Position numbers and translations under genes: made by a program. Shown piece after piece: positions 32,708 through 44,161 of a stretch of 64,000 nucleotides of DNA. Below the pieces are notes generated by a model. The model searched no databases. It was not told the DNA's origin and was given only the letters and a program-made list of their open reading frames with translations. Location: positions 81,853-145,852 of the forward strand of contig JAHLKH010000055.1 of assembly GCA_025526915.1 (NCBI GenBank). Reading direction: 5' to 3'. Position 1 is the first letter of the stretch. Every line of letters starts with the position of its first letter. The DNA is from Entophlyctis helioformis. Lineage: Eukaryota > Chytridiomycota > Chytridiomycetes > Chytridiales > Chytriomycetaceae.

Positions 32708-33940
32708 TCATGCCTGGGCAGCAGCCGCAACCGCCTCGAGATCGCGCGGCCCAGGGATCCACGGCACCAGCATCGACGTCGTGGTCTTGTACACCGCATA
32801 CAGCGGGTACTTTTGTGCCGAGATGTACTCGGTGAATGCCGTGCTGCCCAGGAACAGCAGCGTCAGCAGAACTGTGCCGGGCACCGTCCAGTTGATCCAC
32901 GAGACCGATCCGGCCGTGATGGCTGCAGGCGTGCCTGGTGCGGCTGCCACCGACAGCAGGTACAGTGCCCACCACTGCATGAACTCGCAGAAGAAGTTGG
33001 GGTGGCGGCTGATGCTAAACAGACCCTCGTTCGAGAAGCCGTACTTGAACGGCGCGGGCAGATCGGCTAGCTTGCGCTTGACGCCCGTGTGCGGGTCGGT
33101 CTCACCCAGCATCGCGTACTTGGCCGTCTGGAAGTTGAACTGCTGGTTGTCGGCGATCGTCTCGCCTGCAAGCAGCAGCACAAACAGGCACACGGCGACC
33201 ACGTCGATGGCCGTGATGGCCGTGTTGGGTGTGGCAGACACGGCGTTGAGGTATGCGGCCCACAGCGGCATCACAATGGCAAGCAGCAGAAAGTTTTGGT
33301 AGAACGAGATGAAGACGAAGTTGAAGAGAGCGTACAGCGCCTTGTTGGTGATGATGTGCTCGCGCAGGTACGGCCAGCGGTAGTCTTCCTCTCCGGGTCT
33401 GTATCCGCCCCTGAGGTCGAGGAGGGCATGGCGGGGCGAGCGTCGCTTTGTCAGTCGTGAGGACGGATCGGATCGCACCAGCAGGCACTCAGGCAGACAG
33501 GCACTCAGGCAGGCACACACTTGCGGGCAAAGTTCCATGTGAGGCGGACACCCCAAGCCGTCACCAGCACAGCGCCGACGGTGCACCGAAAGTCAAACGA
33601 TCCGCTGTTGACCCGGGCAAAGATGGCAAAGATCCAGGCGTACAGGATGGGGGTGATGGACCAGAAGCGGTCGACCTGCCGAGAGCCAGCGCCAGCCAAG
33701 CGTCAGTGCCAGTGCTCAACGGCGTTCAAGTGCCAGTCGGAGAAAGCGGCGTTTCTGATGGTTGTGAACGGCACAGAGTGGGACTGGCTGGCAGAGACGC
33801 AGAGAGAGACGCAGAGGGAGACCCACAAAGGAACAGTTGCCAGTGAGCGACGAGCGCACAAAGGCGATGAGCGAAAAGTCGGTGCACAGCAGGATGGCCC
33901 ACACGAGCGGCTCAGAGAAGCTCAAGATCCCGCCGGCCAT
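32708..33940 (-). CDS. Steroid 5-alpha-reductase-fold membrane protein (DUF1295), copy A
   Basis: Polytopic membrane protein of the DUF1295/steroid reductase-like family; the true substrate is unknown. Exons 33940-33827, 33675-33521 and 33410-32708 join in frame to 323 residues. Family marks: TAWGVRLTWNFARKGGYRPG, EEDYRWPYLRE, ETIADNQQFNFQTAKY and the C-terminal GLFSISRHPNFFCEFMQWWA (Arg-His-Pro-Asn motif), then KYPLYAVYKTTTSMLVPWIP. At least six membrane segments. The C-terminus (AVAAAAQA) lacks the di-lysine signal seen in copy B. Just upstream lies a relic of copy B. Confidence 0.88.
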
Positions 33941-34045
33941 TCTGGGTCGCTGCTTGGGTCGTGTGATGGAAAGATGGCACAAGCCGCGAGGCACACGCCA
34001 AGAAGAGGAGATTGCTGGCACACTTCGACTGCCGAGTGCATCTGT

Positions 34046-34485
34046 TCATTGCGTCTTCTTGCCAGACTTGGCATCTGTCCTGTCTGTCCTGTCTGTCTTT
34101 GCGAGGGACAGCGGAGCGCCAGGGATCCACGGCACCAAGGCAGACGTTGTCGTCTTGTACACGGCGTACAGCGGGTACTTTTGCGACGAGATGAGCTCGG
34201 TGAACGCCGTGCTGCCGAGGAACAGTGTTGTGAGCAGGAACGCGCCAAGCGCCGAGACTGGCACAGTGCGGACGGTGAATGCGGCCATGGCCCACCACAT
34301 GCAGATCTTGCACAAGAAGTTTGGGTGGCGGCAAAAGGCGAACAGGCCGGCCGACAGGAACCCGTGCGCGAACGGCTCGGGCAGCAGGTGCACGCTCGTG
34401 TTGTCCAGGCCGGCCTGCTTGAGCAGACGGTGTTTTGTGGTCTGGAATGCAAACTGCTGGTTGTTGGCCACGGTCTCGCAGACAG
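34046..34485 (-). pseudogene. Truncated 3' relic of reductase copy B
   Basis: Reads from the ANNQQFAFQTTKHRLLKQ region through RHPNF and LVPWIP to the end GKKTQ, nearly identical to 41875-42320. Everything upstream of the TVADNQQ motif is gone. The 3' flank (33975-34045) is also shared with 41805-41874, so this arose by DNA duplication, not retrocopying. Confidence 0.85.
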
Positions 34486-37400
34486 AACAGTGGTCATTGG
34501 CATGGGCTGAACGCTGCTCCTTCACTTGAACACAATCGTCTCCTTCATTGGATTCGTGTGTTGGTTGGTGTCAAGATCGGATTCCCACTTGAACTCAGGG
34601 CTGATGTCACAGACGACACGTGGTTGTCGACCTCACCACTGCTGCCATGATTGGTCGCTGCTGCCGTGTTGGTGTTTGTCTGTCCGTCTCCATTCGCACT
34701 CATGCTCCAAAGACCGCCAGCGGCACTGCTGCTCCGCCCCTCGTTGACCACGGTCGACCGCCGCCCGTACATGAGTGCCTCGAAATCGCCCGCGACAGTG
34801 CCGTTTTCGAACCTGATCGACAGCACCATGGTCTTGCCAGTGTAGATATGCAGAATGCGGTCGTCGCGGCTATCGCTCTCCATGCCCAGCTGCCTGATGT
34901 CGCGCAGGAACAGTTGCGGGCCGCTGAAGAACAGCTGAGCCGTCCGGCGCGATCCGCGTTCCTGGCCTTTGCGCGTCACATGCAGCTTGATGCGTTTGAG
35001 AAGGACAATGTCGAGTGCGGCGATGTGCATCAGCTCGGCTGCTATCCATGCGCTCGTGACGCCTGGCTCCTTGTAGGTGACGTACACCCTGCGGCATGGC
35101 TTGGGCAGCAGAGACGACATGGGCGGCACCAAGCTCTGTATCGACATGGATGTCATGTTTGCCATAAAGTGGGATGACTCGCTGCTGCTCTCGTCAGTCT
35201 CGGAGCAATCGTCTGAATCGTCGTGCTGGTCACCTGCGGCTGATGCTGCTGTCGGTTTCGCTGCTCCTGGAACAGGCCGCTGAGACTCGGAATCAATCTG
35301 CCGCATGGCGTGTTTGGGCAGATCTTTGTCGACGATCAGTGCATAGATCTTGGTGCCGTGCACTGCAGCCACCGTTGCGAACACGACAATCAGGATGGCA
35401 GCTTGCTTGACGGCAAACAGCACGCTGATGGCGACGCTGCCGACGCCTGTCGTGAGCAATGGCAGTGCGACCGTCACGATGACCAGCTGGTTGTACACAC
35501 ACAGGCCGACAACCTTGGCTTCGTTGAAGTCGGCTCGAATGTCGCGTGTTGCAACCGCCAGGATCGTGCAAATGATGAGCAGGAGGCCGTTCCATGTCAC
35601 GAGAGACACGGTCATCATGGTTTGAAAGGATGCACTCCTCGACGAGCAGACGTAGTAGTACGACAGTGGGTTGACCTGGATCAGCTTTGGTGTTGGTGGG
35701 TCGTTTGCAGTCCAGAGTGTCAACAGAACAGCCTCGATGAGAATGGGGATCCCCGTCTGGATGAGAAGGTCGTTGTTGGAAACGCCCTTGATCTGTGTCT
35801 GGATGCCGTTGAAGATGCGATACAGTCGCAGCAGCTTGGTTGCGATTGCTCCCAGAACAAAGGCAAAGCCGAGTCCCACCAGCCAGATATCGGCAATGCA
35901 CTGCGTCTTGGTTGGAACCTGTCCAGCCCGCGCCATCGTGTGTCAATAGTCACAGAAAGCCAGCAAAATGGACGGAAACGACTCACATCGACCATGGTGA
36001 AGACGTCCAGACAGGGCAGCAGCAGACCGACGAGAACCACATTCATGCTTGGGATGGACGACTTGCGTAGGATGGGTCTCGCTCGGCTGGCATGGAACAC
36101 GAACCCGACAGCGATGATCAGCCCGACTGCAAGCATGTTGAAGAAGATCGCCAACGCTCCCATGGCGCTCTTTGACGGGACTATCGACGTATAGTCTGCC
36201 AGAGTGATGTCGTCTGCTGGCTTGATCGTCGATCCTGCAAGGTCCACAAGCCGGCATGACCAGCGTCAGTCGTGTTCAGCCTATCAAGCAAGCCAACACA
36301 GCGCACCTTCGAGACCAAACGTGACTGGACTGTCCATAGTCAAGTTGCGCGAAATGCCATCCCACGACCCAACACGCACAGCTGTGGCAACTCCATTGAC
36401 AACTTGCGAGTTGAATATGTCGTAGGTCGATTTCGGGTCGCCAGTCGTTGGATCCAGCAGGATCTTCCCGACTGGCAAGTACTGTTCGGGAAAGTTGAAC
36501 ATGATTGCTGGCGACGTGAAGTTGGGGTTGTACTCGCCCGCGGCCAGACGTTGCAGTGTTGCACCTGGTGTCACCCGCAGGTACCGGTCGAACCCGCGCA
36601 AGAAGAGCTCCAAGCACGAGACAAACTTTGTCGAGTACGGCGAATTCTGCTTGTCGGTTGTGTTGATGTCCATCTTGTGCTGGTCCCATAGCTCATTGAA
36701 CTTGGCAAACGCCGGTCCGTTGCCCTCAGACGGGAAGGTCAGAGTGAGACCAGGTGCTTGACGGATAGCGCCAATCATGCCGTCAGACCCGATCCATGCG
36801 TACTTGGAGCTCATCATCCCTTTGGCGCGGATGGCTGGCATGAGCCCAACGACATGCGATGCCTCTGAAAAGATAATCACCACAAACACGTTGGCACTGC
36901 GGATGTTTTCCAGGATGGTGTCCCAGCTGTTTTCGTTGTAGAGTGCGTCAAGCAGGAATGTCTGCTGGAGCACAATCGTGAGCTGCGTGCCTTGCGCTTG
37001 GTCGCGGAATGCCTTGGTCAGACCGGTGCCGTACGCGTCCGTCTCGCTGATGATGGCCACACGGCGCCATCCCATGCTCATGATGTAGTCAAACAAGGCA
37101 ATCGCTTGCAGGTTGTCGCTGGGCTTGGTACGAAAGAATCGCGGGTATGCTGCCTTGTTGGACAGCTCTGGACTGCTTGACGAGCCATCGCATTGCGGCA
37201 GGAACTTTGAGTCTGTCAGGATCGTGGTCTGGCACATGGTCAGCCTCTGGCAGTCGTTGTTCGTGAATAGCAGGTGTCCACTTACAAGCTTGGTTGCACC
37301 GCTGTACGTCGACCCAATGAGGGCGATTGATCCTGCACTGATCAGCTCAAACGTCTTGACAAGAGCGCCAGCGACAACGACTGAACCACGAACGACATGT

Positions 37401-38038
37401 TGAGAATTGTCAAGTCATGCAAACGCGAATGCCATTCATGCGACGCGACGAAGACATCCGTGTGCCATCACCACATCGCATCACCACTCACAGTCGAACG
37501 GATTGTCGAGGACCTGAACCTCTGCGCCGGGCAGCAGATCTGTTGTGTTGGCCAGATATGACAGCCAGAGTTGCATAGATAGCAATATGCTGCGGTATGT
37601 GTCGCTTCCCAGCGGCGGTCTGTCGGCTGTTGAATTACCCATATACTTGCCCCCATTGTAACCGATACGGATAGTGTTTGGGGTCGGCGGTGCCTTCGCG
37701 TCCAGCACTCGAAAGGAAGTCACGCTCGTTGCCTGTTGGTATGGTTTGGGAGAGGGAATGAGCCCGTCAGCAAGCCGAGCCTTGAGCGTTCCGCCAAAGG
37801 CTGCTTGGCTGCAATGGGTCTTGATAACGAGCCGAATGCGCCATACGACAAAGGTCATGTGCCACATACATGCAGAAGCAGGACTACCACAGCGAGCAGC
37901 GTTTGCCATGACGCGCGAGTCGCCCGCATCAGTTGGTCAATCTGAAGCGAATGTTTGGCGTTTGTCAAAGCGATGAAGTATCAAACGAGCGAGCGGAGTT
38001 GCAAGCCTCGCGAGATGCTGTGATTGCAGCGTTCGCTC
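34379..38038. repeat. Tandem segmental duplication, unit 1 (3,660 bp)
   Basis: Starts inside the reductase relic (GGGCAGCAGGTGCACGC), spans the class C GPCR gene and ends after the shared promoter-like element. Unit 2 follows directly; offset 3,660 then 3,659 after one deletion. The junction at 38038 joins TTCGCTC to GGGCAGCAGG, with a few bases of microhomology. Confidence 0.9.
34545..37909 (-). CDS. Class C (GABA-B-like) GPCR, copy 1
   Basis: Receptor with extracellular Venus-flytrap ligand domain and seven membrane segments. Exons 37909-37492, 37380-37286, 37246-36307, 36234-35987 and 35918-34545 join to 1,024 residues with no break. Flytrap region (exons 1-3): IRIGYNGGKY, VVAGALVKTFELISAGSIAL, IGSTYSGATKL, MGWRRVAIISETDAYG, YAWIGSDGMIGA. 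Exons 4-5: TM1-7 from GALAIFFNMLAVGLIIAV to VFATVAAVHGTKIYALIV, with the class C-like loop Cys at YYYVCSSR. A long cytosolic tail follows with a Ser/Asp/Glu-rich segment (DDSDDCSETDESSSESS). Natural ligand unknown; GABA- or glutamate-like small molecules are typical for the fold. The N-terminus shows only a weak signal-like hydrophobic stretch. Confidence 0.9.
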
Positions 38039-38040
38039 GG

Positions 38041-38165
38041 GCAGCAGGTGCACGCTCGTGTTGTCCAGGCCGGCCTGCTTGAGCAGACGGTGTTTTGTGG
38101 TCTGGAATGCAAGCTGCTGGTTGTCGGCCACGGTCTCGCAGACGAAACAGTGGTCATTCGCATGG
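38041..38165 (-). pseudogene. Short reductase fragment at duplication junction
   Basis: About 120 bp matching 34381-34505: codons around NQQLAFQTTKHRLLKQAGLD. Carried along at the start of duplication unit 2; no coding role. Confidence 0.85.
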
Positions 38166-38204
38166 GCTGAACGCTGCTCCTTCACTTGAACACAATCGTC
38201 TCCT

Positions 38205-41200
38205 TCATTGGATTCGTGTGTTGGTTGGTGTCAAGATCGGATTCCCACTTGAACTCAGGGCTGATGTCACAGACGACACGTGGTTGTCGACCTCACCACT
38301 GCTGCCATGATTGGTCGCTGCTGCCGTGATTGTTCTTGTCTGTCCGTCTCCATTCGCACTCATGCTCCAAAGACCGCCAGCGGCACTGCTGCTCCGCCCC
38401 TCGTTGACCACGGTCGACCGCCGCCCGTACATGAGTGTCTCGAAGTCGCCCGCGACAGTGCCGTTTTCGAACCTGATCGACAGCACCATGGTCTTGCCAG
38501 TGTAGATATGCAGAATGCGGTCGTCGCGGCTATCGCTCTCCATGCCCAGCTGCCTGATGTCGCGCAGGAACAGTTGCGGGCCGCTGAAGAACAGCTGAGC
38601 CGTCCGGCGCGATCCGCGTTCCTGGCCTTTGCGCGTCACGTGCAGCTTGATGCGTTTGAGAAGGACAATGTCGAGTGCGGCGATGTGCATCAGCTCGGCT
38701 GCTATCCACGCGCTCGTGACGCCTGGCTCCTTGTAGGTGACGTACACCCTGCGGCATGGCTTGGGCAGCAGAGACGACATGGGCGGCACCAAGCTCTGTA
38801 TCGACATGGATGTCATGTTTGCCATAAAGTGGGATGACTCGCTGCTGCTCTCGTCAGTCTCGGAGCAATCGTCTGAATCGTCGTGCTGGTCACCTGCGGC
38901 TGATGCTGCTGTCGGTTCGCTGCTCCTGGAACAGGCCGCTGAGACTCGGAGTCAATCTGCCGCATGGCGTGTTTGGGCAGATCTTTGTCGACGATCAGTG
39001 CATAGATCTTGGTGCCGTGCACTGCAGCCACCGTTGCGAACACGACAATCAGGATGGCAGCTTGCTTGACGGCAAACAGCACGCTGATGGCGACGCTGCC
39101 GACGCCTGTCGTGAGCAATGGCAGTGCGACCGTCACGATGACCAGCTGGTTGTACACACACAGGCCGACAACCTTGGCTTCGTTGAAGTCGGCTCGAATG
39201 TCGCGTGTTGCAACCGCCAGGATCGTGCAAATGATGAGCAGGAGGCCGTTCCATGTCACGAGAGACACGGTCATCATGGTTTGAAAGGATGCACTCCTCG
39301 ACGAGCAGACGTAGTAGTACGACAGTGGGTTGACCTGGATCAGCTTTGGTGTTGGTGGGTCGTTTGCAGTCCAGAGTGTCAACAGAACAGCCTCGATGAG
39401 AATGGGGATCCCCGTCTGGATGAGCAGGTCGTTGTTGGAAACGCCCTTGATCTGTGTCTGGATGCCGTTGAAGATGCGATACAGTCGCAGCAGCTTGGTT
39501 GCGATCGCTCCGAGAACAAAGGCGAACCCGAGTCCCACCAGCCAGATATCGGCAATGCACTGCGTCTTGGTTGGAACCTGTCCAGCCCGCGCCATCGTGT
39601 GTCAATAGTCACAGAAAGCCAGCAAAATGGACGGAAACGACTCACATCGACCATGGTGAAGACGTCCAGACAGGGCAGCAGCAGACCGACGAGAACCACA
39701 TTCATGCTTGGGATGGACGACTTGCGCAGGATGGGTCTCGCTCGGCTGGCATGGAACACGAACCCGACAGCAATGATCAGCCCGACTGCAAGCATGTTGA
39801 AGAAGATCGCCAACGCTCCCATGGCGCTCTTTGACGGGACTATCGACGTATAGTCTGCCAGAGTGATGTCGTCTGCTGGCTTGATCGTCGATCCTGCAAG
39901 GTCCACAAGCCGGCATGACCAACGTCAGTCATGTCCAGCCTATCAAGCAAGCCAACACAGCGCACCTTCGAGACCAAACGTGACTGGACTGTCCATAGTC
40001 AAGTTGCGCGAAATGCCATCCCACGACCCAACACGCACAGCTGTGGCAACTCCATTGACAACTTGCGAGTTGAATATGTCGTAGGTCGATTTCGGGTCGC
40101 CAGTCGTTGGATCCAGCAGGATCTTCCCGACTGGCAAGTACTGTTCGGGAAAGTTGAACATGGTTGCTGGCGATGTGAAGTTGGGGTTGTACTCGCCCGC
40201 GGCCAGACGTTGCAGTGTTGCACCTGGTGTCACCCGCAGGTACCGGTCGAACCCGCGCAAGAAGAGCTCCAAGCACGAGACAAACTTTGTCGAGTACAGC
40301 GAATTCTGCTTGTCGGTTGTGTTGATGTCCATCTTGTGCTGGTCCCATAGCTCATTGAACTTGGCAAACGCCGGTCCGTTGCCCTCAGACGGGAAGGTCA
40401 CAGTGAGACCAGGTGCTTGACGGATAGCGCCAATCATGCCGTCAGACCCGATCCATGCGTACTTGGAGCTCATCATCCCTTTGGCGCGGATGGCTGGCAT
40501 GAGCCCAACGACATGCGCTGATTCTGAAAAGATAATCACCACAAACACGTTGGCGCTGCGGATGTTTTCCAGGATGGTGTCCCAGCTGTTTTCGTTGTAG
40601 AGTGCGTCAAGCAGGAACGTCTGCTGGAGCACAATCGTGAGCTGCGTGCCTTGTGCTTGGTCGCGGAATGCCTTGGTCAGACCGGTGCCGTACGCGTCCG
40701 TCTCGCTGATGATGGCCACACGGCGCCATCCCATGCTCATGACGTAGTCAAACAAGGCAATCGCTTGCAGGTTGTCGCTGGGCTTGGTACGAAAGAATCG
40801 TGGATATGCTGCCTTGTTGGACAGTTCCGGACTGCTTGACGAGCCATCGCATTGCGGCAGGAACTTTGAGTCTGTCAGGATCGTGGTCTGGCACATGGTC
40901 AGCCTCTGGCAGTCGTTGTTCGTGAATAGCAGGTGTCCACTTACAAGCTTGGTTGCACCGCTGTACGTCGACCCAATGAGGGCGATTGATCCTGCACTGA
41001 TCAGCTCAAACGTCTTGACAAGAGCGCCAGCGACAACGACTGAACCACGAACGACATGTTGAGAATTGTCAAGTCATGCAAACGCGAATGCCATTCATGC
41101 GACGCGACGAAGACATCCGTGTGCCATCACCACATCGCATCACCACTCACAGTCGTACGGATTGTCGAGGACCTGAACCTCTGCGCCGGGCAGCAGATCT

Positions 41201-41568
41201 GTTGTGTTGGCCAGATATGACAGCCAGAGTTGCATAGATAGCAATATGCTGCGGTATGTGTCGCTTCCCAGCGGCGGTCTGTCGGATGTAGAATTCCCGG
41301 CATACTTGACCCCGTTGAAACCGATACGGATAGTGTTTGGGGTCGGCGGTGCCTTCGCGTCCAGCACTCGAAAGGAAGTCACGCTCGTTGCCTGTTGGCA
41401 TGGTTTGGGAGAGGGAATGAGCCCGTCAGCAAGCCGAGCCTTGAGCGTTCCGCCAAAGGCTGCTTGGCTGCAATGGGTCTTGATAACGAGCCGAATGCGC
41501 CATACGACAAAGGTCATGTGCCACATACATGCAGAAGCAGGACTACCACAGCGAGCAGCGTTTGCCAT
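38205..41568 (-). CDS. Class C (GABA-B-like) GPCR, copy 2, one-base frame break
   Basis: Tandem duplicate of copy 1 with the same exons: 41568-41151, 41039-40945, 40905-39966, 39893-39646 and 39577-38205. Same flytrap plus seven-pass architecture. In exon 5 a TTT of copy 1 is TT here (about 38917), which shifts the frame inside the cytosolic Ser/Asp-rich region after all seven membrane segments. If real, the receptor keeps its membrane core but loses about 225 residues of tail; it may instead be a homopolymer error. Amino-acid differences from copy 1 are few and cluster in the first exon (FNGVKYAGNSTSD here, YNGGKYMGNSTAD there), with scattered others in the flytrap (SESA/SEAS, NSLY/NSPY). 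Confidence 0.87.
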
Positions 41569-41639
41569 GACGCGCGAGTCGCCCGCATCAGTTGGTCAAT
41601 CTGAAGCGAATGTTTGGCGTTTGTCAAGGCGATGAAGTA

Positions 41640-41785
41640 TCAAACGAGCGAGCGGAGTTGCAAGCCTCGCGAGATGCTGTGATTGCAGCGCTCGCTGGAC
41701 AGTCAGACATAAAATGGCGGGCGAGGGAATGCCATGGACGGCACTCGCTGCTGCACTCCCTGCACTCTCCCGCTCGTCGTCCGTC
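41640..41785 (+). repeat. Copy of the LRR gene promoter and first codons
   Basis: Matches the reverse strand of about 25372-25520 with small gaps: promoter element, ACATAAAATGGCGGGCG start region and the codons for MAGEGMPWTALAAALPA, then diverges into the reductase 3' flank. No LRR sequence follows, so it is not a gene. It lies head to head with GPCR copy 2. Confidence 0.8.
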
Positions 41786-41874
41786 AGTAGCGCTGTGCCT
41801 GGATGGCACGAGCCGCGAGGCACACGCCAAGAAGAGGAGATTGCTGGCACACTTCGACTGCCGAGTGCATCTGT

Positions 41875-42967
41875 TTATTGCGTCTTCTTGCCAGACTTGG
41901 CATCTGTCTTGGCATCTGTCTTGGCATCTGTCCTGTCTGTCTTTGCGAGGGACAGCGGAGTGCCAGGGATCCACGGCACCAAGGCAGACGTTGTCGTCTT
42001 GTACACGGCGTACAGCGGGTACTTTTGCGACGAGATGAGCTCGGTGAACGCCGTGCTGCCGAGGAACAGTGTTGTGAGCAGGAACGCGCCAAGGGCCGAG
42101 ACTGGCACAGTGCGGACGGTGAATGCGGCCATGGCCCACCACATGCAGATCTCGCAGAAGAAGTTTGGGTGGCGGCAATAGGCGAACAGGCCGGCCGACA
42201 GGAACCCGTGCGCGAACGGCTCGGGCAGCAGGTGCACGCTCGTGTTGTCCAGGCCGGCCTGCTTGAGCAGACGGTGTTTTGTGGTCTGGAATGCAAACTG
42301 CTGGTTGTCGGCGACGGTCTCGCCGAGAAGGAAGACCAGGAAGGCGACGGAGCACGCCGTGTCCCAGGCCGACCAAGGGGCAGAGAAGATGGCAGACGAT
42401 GTGGCGGCGATGGCGACGGGAGCGACGATGAGGAACAGAAGGACGGTCTGGTAGAGCGAGATGAAGGTCAAGTTGAAGAGTGCCCAGGCGACGGGGTTGG
42501 TGATGACATGCTTGCGTAGATAGGGCCAGCGGTAGTCTTCCTCTCCGGGCTTGTAACCGCCTCTGTGGCCGAGTCAGTCAGGTGGATGGAGAGGGCAGGC
42601 GGGTGAGCGAGCGAGCGAGAGTGTGCACTCACTTGCGGGCAAAGTTCCAAGTGAGGCGGACGCCCCAGGCGGTGGCGAGAGCGGCCATGACGAGCGGCCG
42701 CAGCGAGCCAGCCGCGTGGGCATCACGGGCAGCGTGGGCAGCGTGGGCAGCGTGGGCAGCGTGGGCAGCGTGGGCAGGGACGAGGGCGGCGAGGCACCAG
42801 GCCAAGGCGGGCGGCAGGATGGACCAGGCGCGGTCGATAAAGTTGTTCTTTGCGGTCAGCGAGCCGGACACAAAGGCGGTTGCGGCGGACAGGGAGGCGA
42901 GAGTCAGGGCGAGGCGGGCGGGCAGCTGATCTGGCGGGGGGAGCAGCGGGGCGAGGGAGTGGAGCAT
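41875..42967 (-). CDS. Steroid 5-alpha-reductase-fold membrane protein (DUF1295), copy B
   Basis: Paralogue of copy A with different exon structure: exons 42967-42633 and 42562-41875, 340 residues. Shares TAWGVRLTWNFARKGGYKPG, EEDYRWPYLRK, ETVADNQQFAFQTTKH, LFAYCRHPNFFCEICMWWA and KYPLYAVYKTTTSALVPWIP. Near residues 64-82 there is an AAH repeat (HAAHAAHAAHAAHAA) from a 9-bp DNA repeat (42730-42775). The tail is lysine-rich with TDAK repeats and ends KKTQ, a di-lysine KKxx-type ER retrieval signal. That agrees with ER lipid metabolism, the usual site of the family. Source of the relics at 34046 and 38041. Confidence 0.87.
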
Positions 42968-44161
42968 TGCGAGTGGTTGGGGGGTGGCTGTGGGTTGTTG
43001 GAGAAGCGAGGGAAGGGAAGGGGAAGGCCACGTGCCGCGATTAGGCTTTGTCGTTGCCGCAACTCGTCTGTTCCAACGGTGCAAAATCAAACGCGTCAAA
43101 CGCAGCACTTGGCTGGCACTCGCCCGCACAGCCGCACTTGCACTCTCTCAAACAACTCGCACTCGCACTCAAACAACACACACACTCACTCCGCGACAGC
43201 CGCACTCACCCCGAGCACCTCTGAGCACCTCTGAGCAAGCAGCAGAGCAAGTCAGTGAGCCAGCGAGCGAGCACAACCAACGCGGCAGCCTCTGCCTGTC
43301 TGCCTGTCTGCCTGTCTGCCTGTCTGCGAGTTGAACCGACCCACGGGCCAGCACTCCAACACTCCAACACACACACTCAACCAACGTATGTCCGTGTGCC
43401 CGTGCGTGCGTGTGCTCTGCAGTGCCAGAGTGGCAAGTGGCAAGTGGCAGAGTGGAGTGCTGCAGTGCTGCAGTGCATGCCAAGAGTGTGCTCCTCCAAG
43501 TGCTGCTCCCAGTGCGACTCCAAGTGCTGTGCTGGCTGAGCGAGGGGAGTGTTGCGTTGAACGCACCCTCCATCCGTCACTGCCATCCGCCATCAGCCAT
43601 CAGCCATCCACCATCCGTCACTGCCCGCTATCGAGCCCACTCAGCCAGCCACCGCCGCCGACGATCCGCTCTCTCTCTCTGTCTGTCTTGCTGACTAACA
43701 ACTCTCTCTCTTTGTCTGTCTGTCTGTGACTGTGACTCTCTGACGGCCGCGCCTCTCTCTCTCTCTGTTCTCTCGCACCGCTCCCCCGCTTCATTCCCAC
43801 TCCCACTCGCGGTCCCGGTCCCGGTCCCGGTCCCTGCCGTCATCACCACTCCAACCCACGTCATCATCGTCGTCAACGCCGACGTCGGAATCATGGAACC
43901 ACCGCGCATTGGCATTGGCATTGGCATTGCGCGCACTGGTCATCTGCCTGTCGCATTGGTCATCTGAATGGCGCTTGCTTGCCTGCATTGGGCCGCATTG
44001 GCTTCATTGGGCCGGCCGCATTGGGTCTTGTTATCCTACGATATCGCGCATTACTCTTACTCTTGCTCTTACCACCGTTCCTGCTGCCGTCGCAGTCTTG
44101 AACCTCGTATCTCTTCCTTCTCTCTCCAACACTCTCGCCTCTTGCCGTCTGCCTTCCTGCC
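42968..44161. other. Low-complexity intergenic region
   Basis: 1.2 kb between two divergent genes. Contains CTGTCTGC repeats (43300-43325), TCTC runs (43670-43770) and GGTCCC/ATTGGC repeats (43810-43930). No coding domain in any frame; likely the two promoters and leaders. Confidence 0.6.

Larger units (their letters stand above)
38039..41697. repeat. Tandem segmental duplication, unit 2
   Basis: Near-identical copy of 34379-38038 by eye, including introns. Ends at the CTCGCT of the promoter-like element, after which the sequence continues with LRR-like 5' sequence. Confidence 0.9.

Noticed and set aside
36273..41084. Inverted or palindromic structure between the two GPCR copies
   Set aside because: Both copies read in the same direction with a constant offset; it is a direct tandem duplication.
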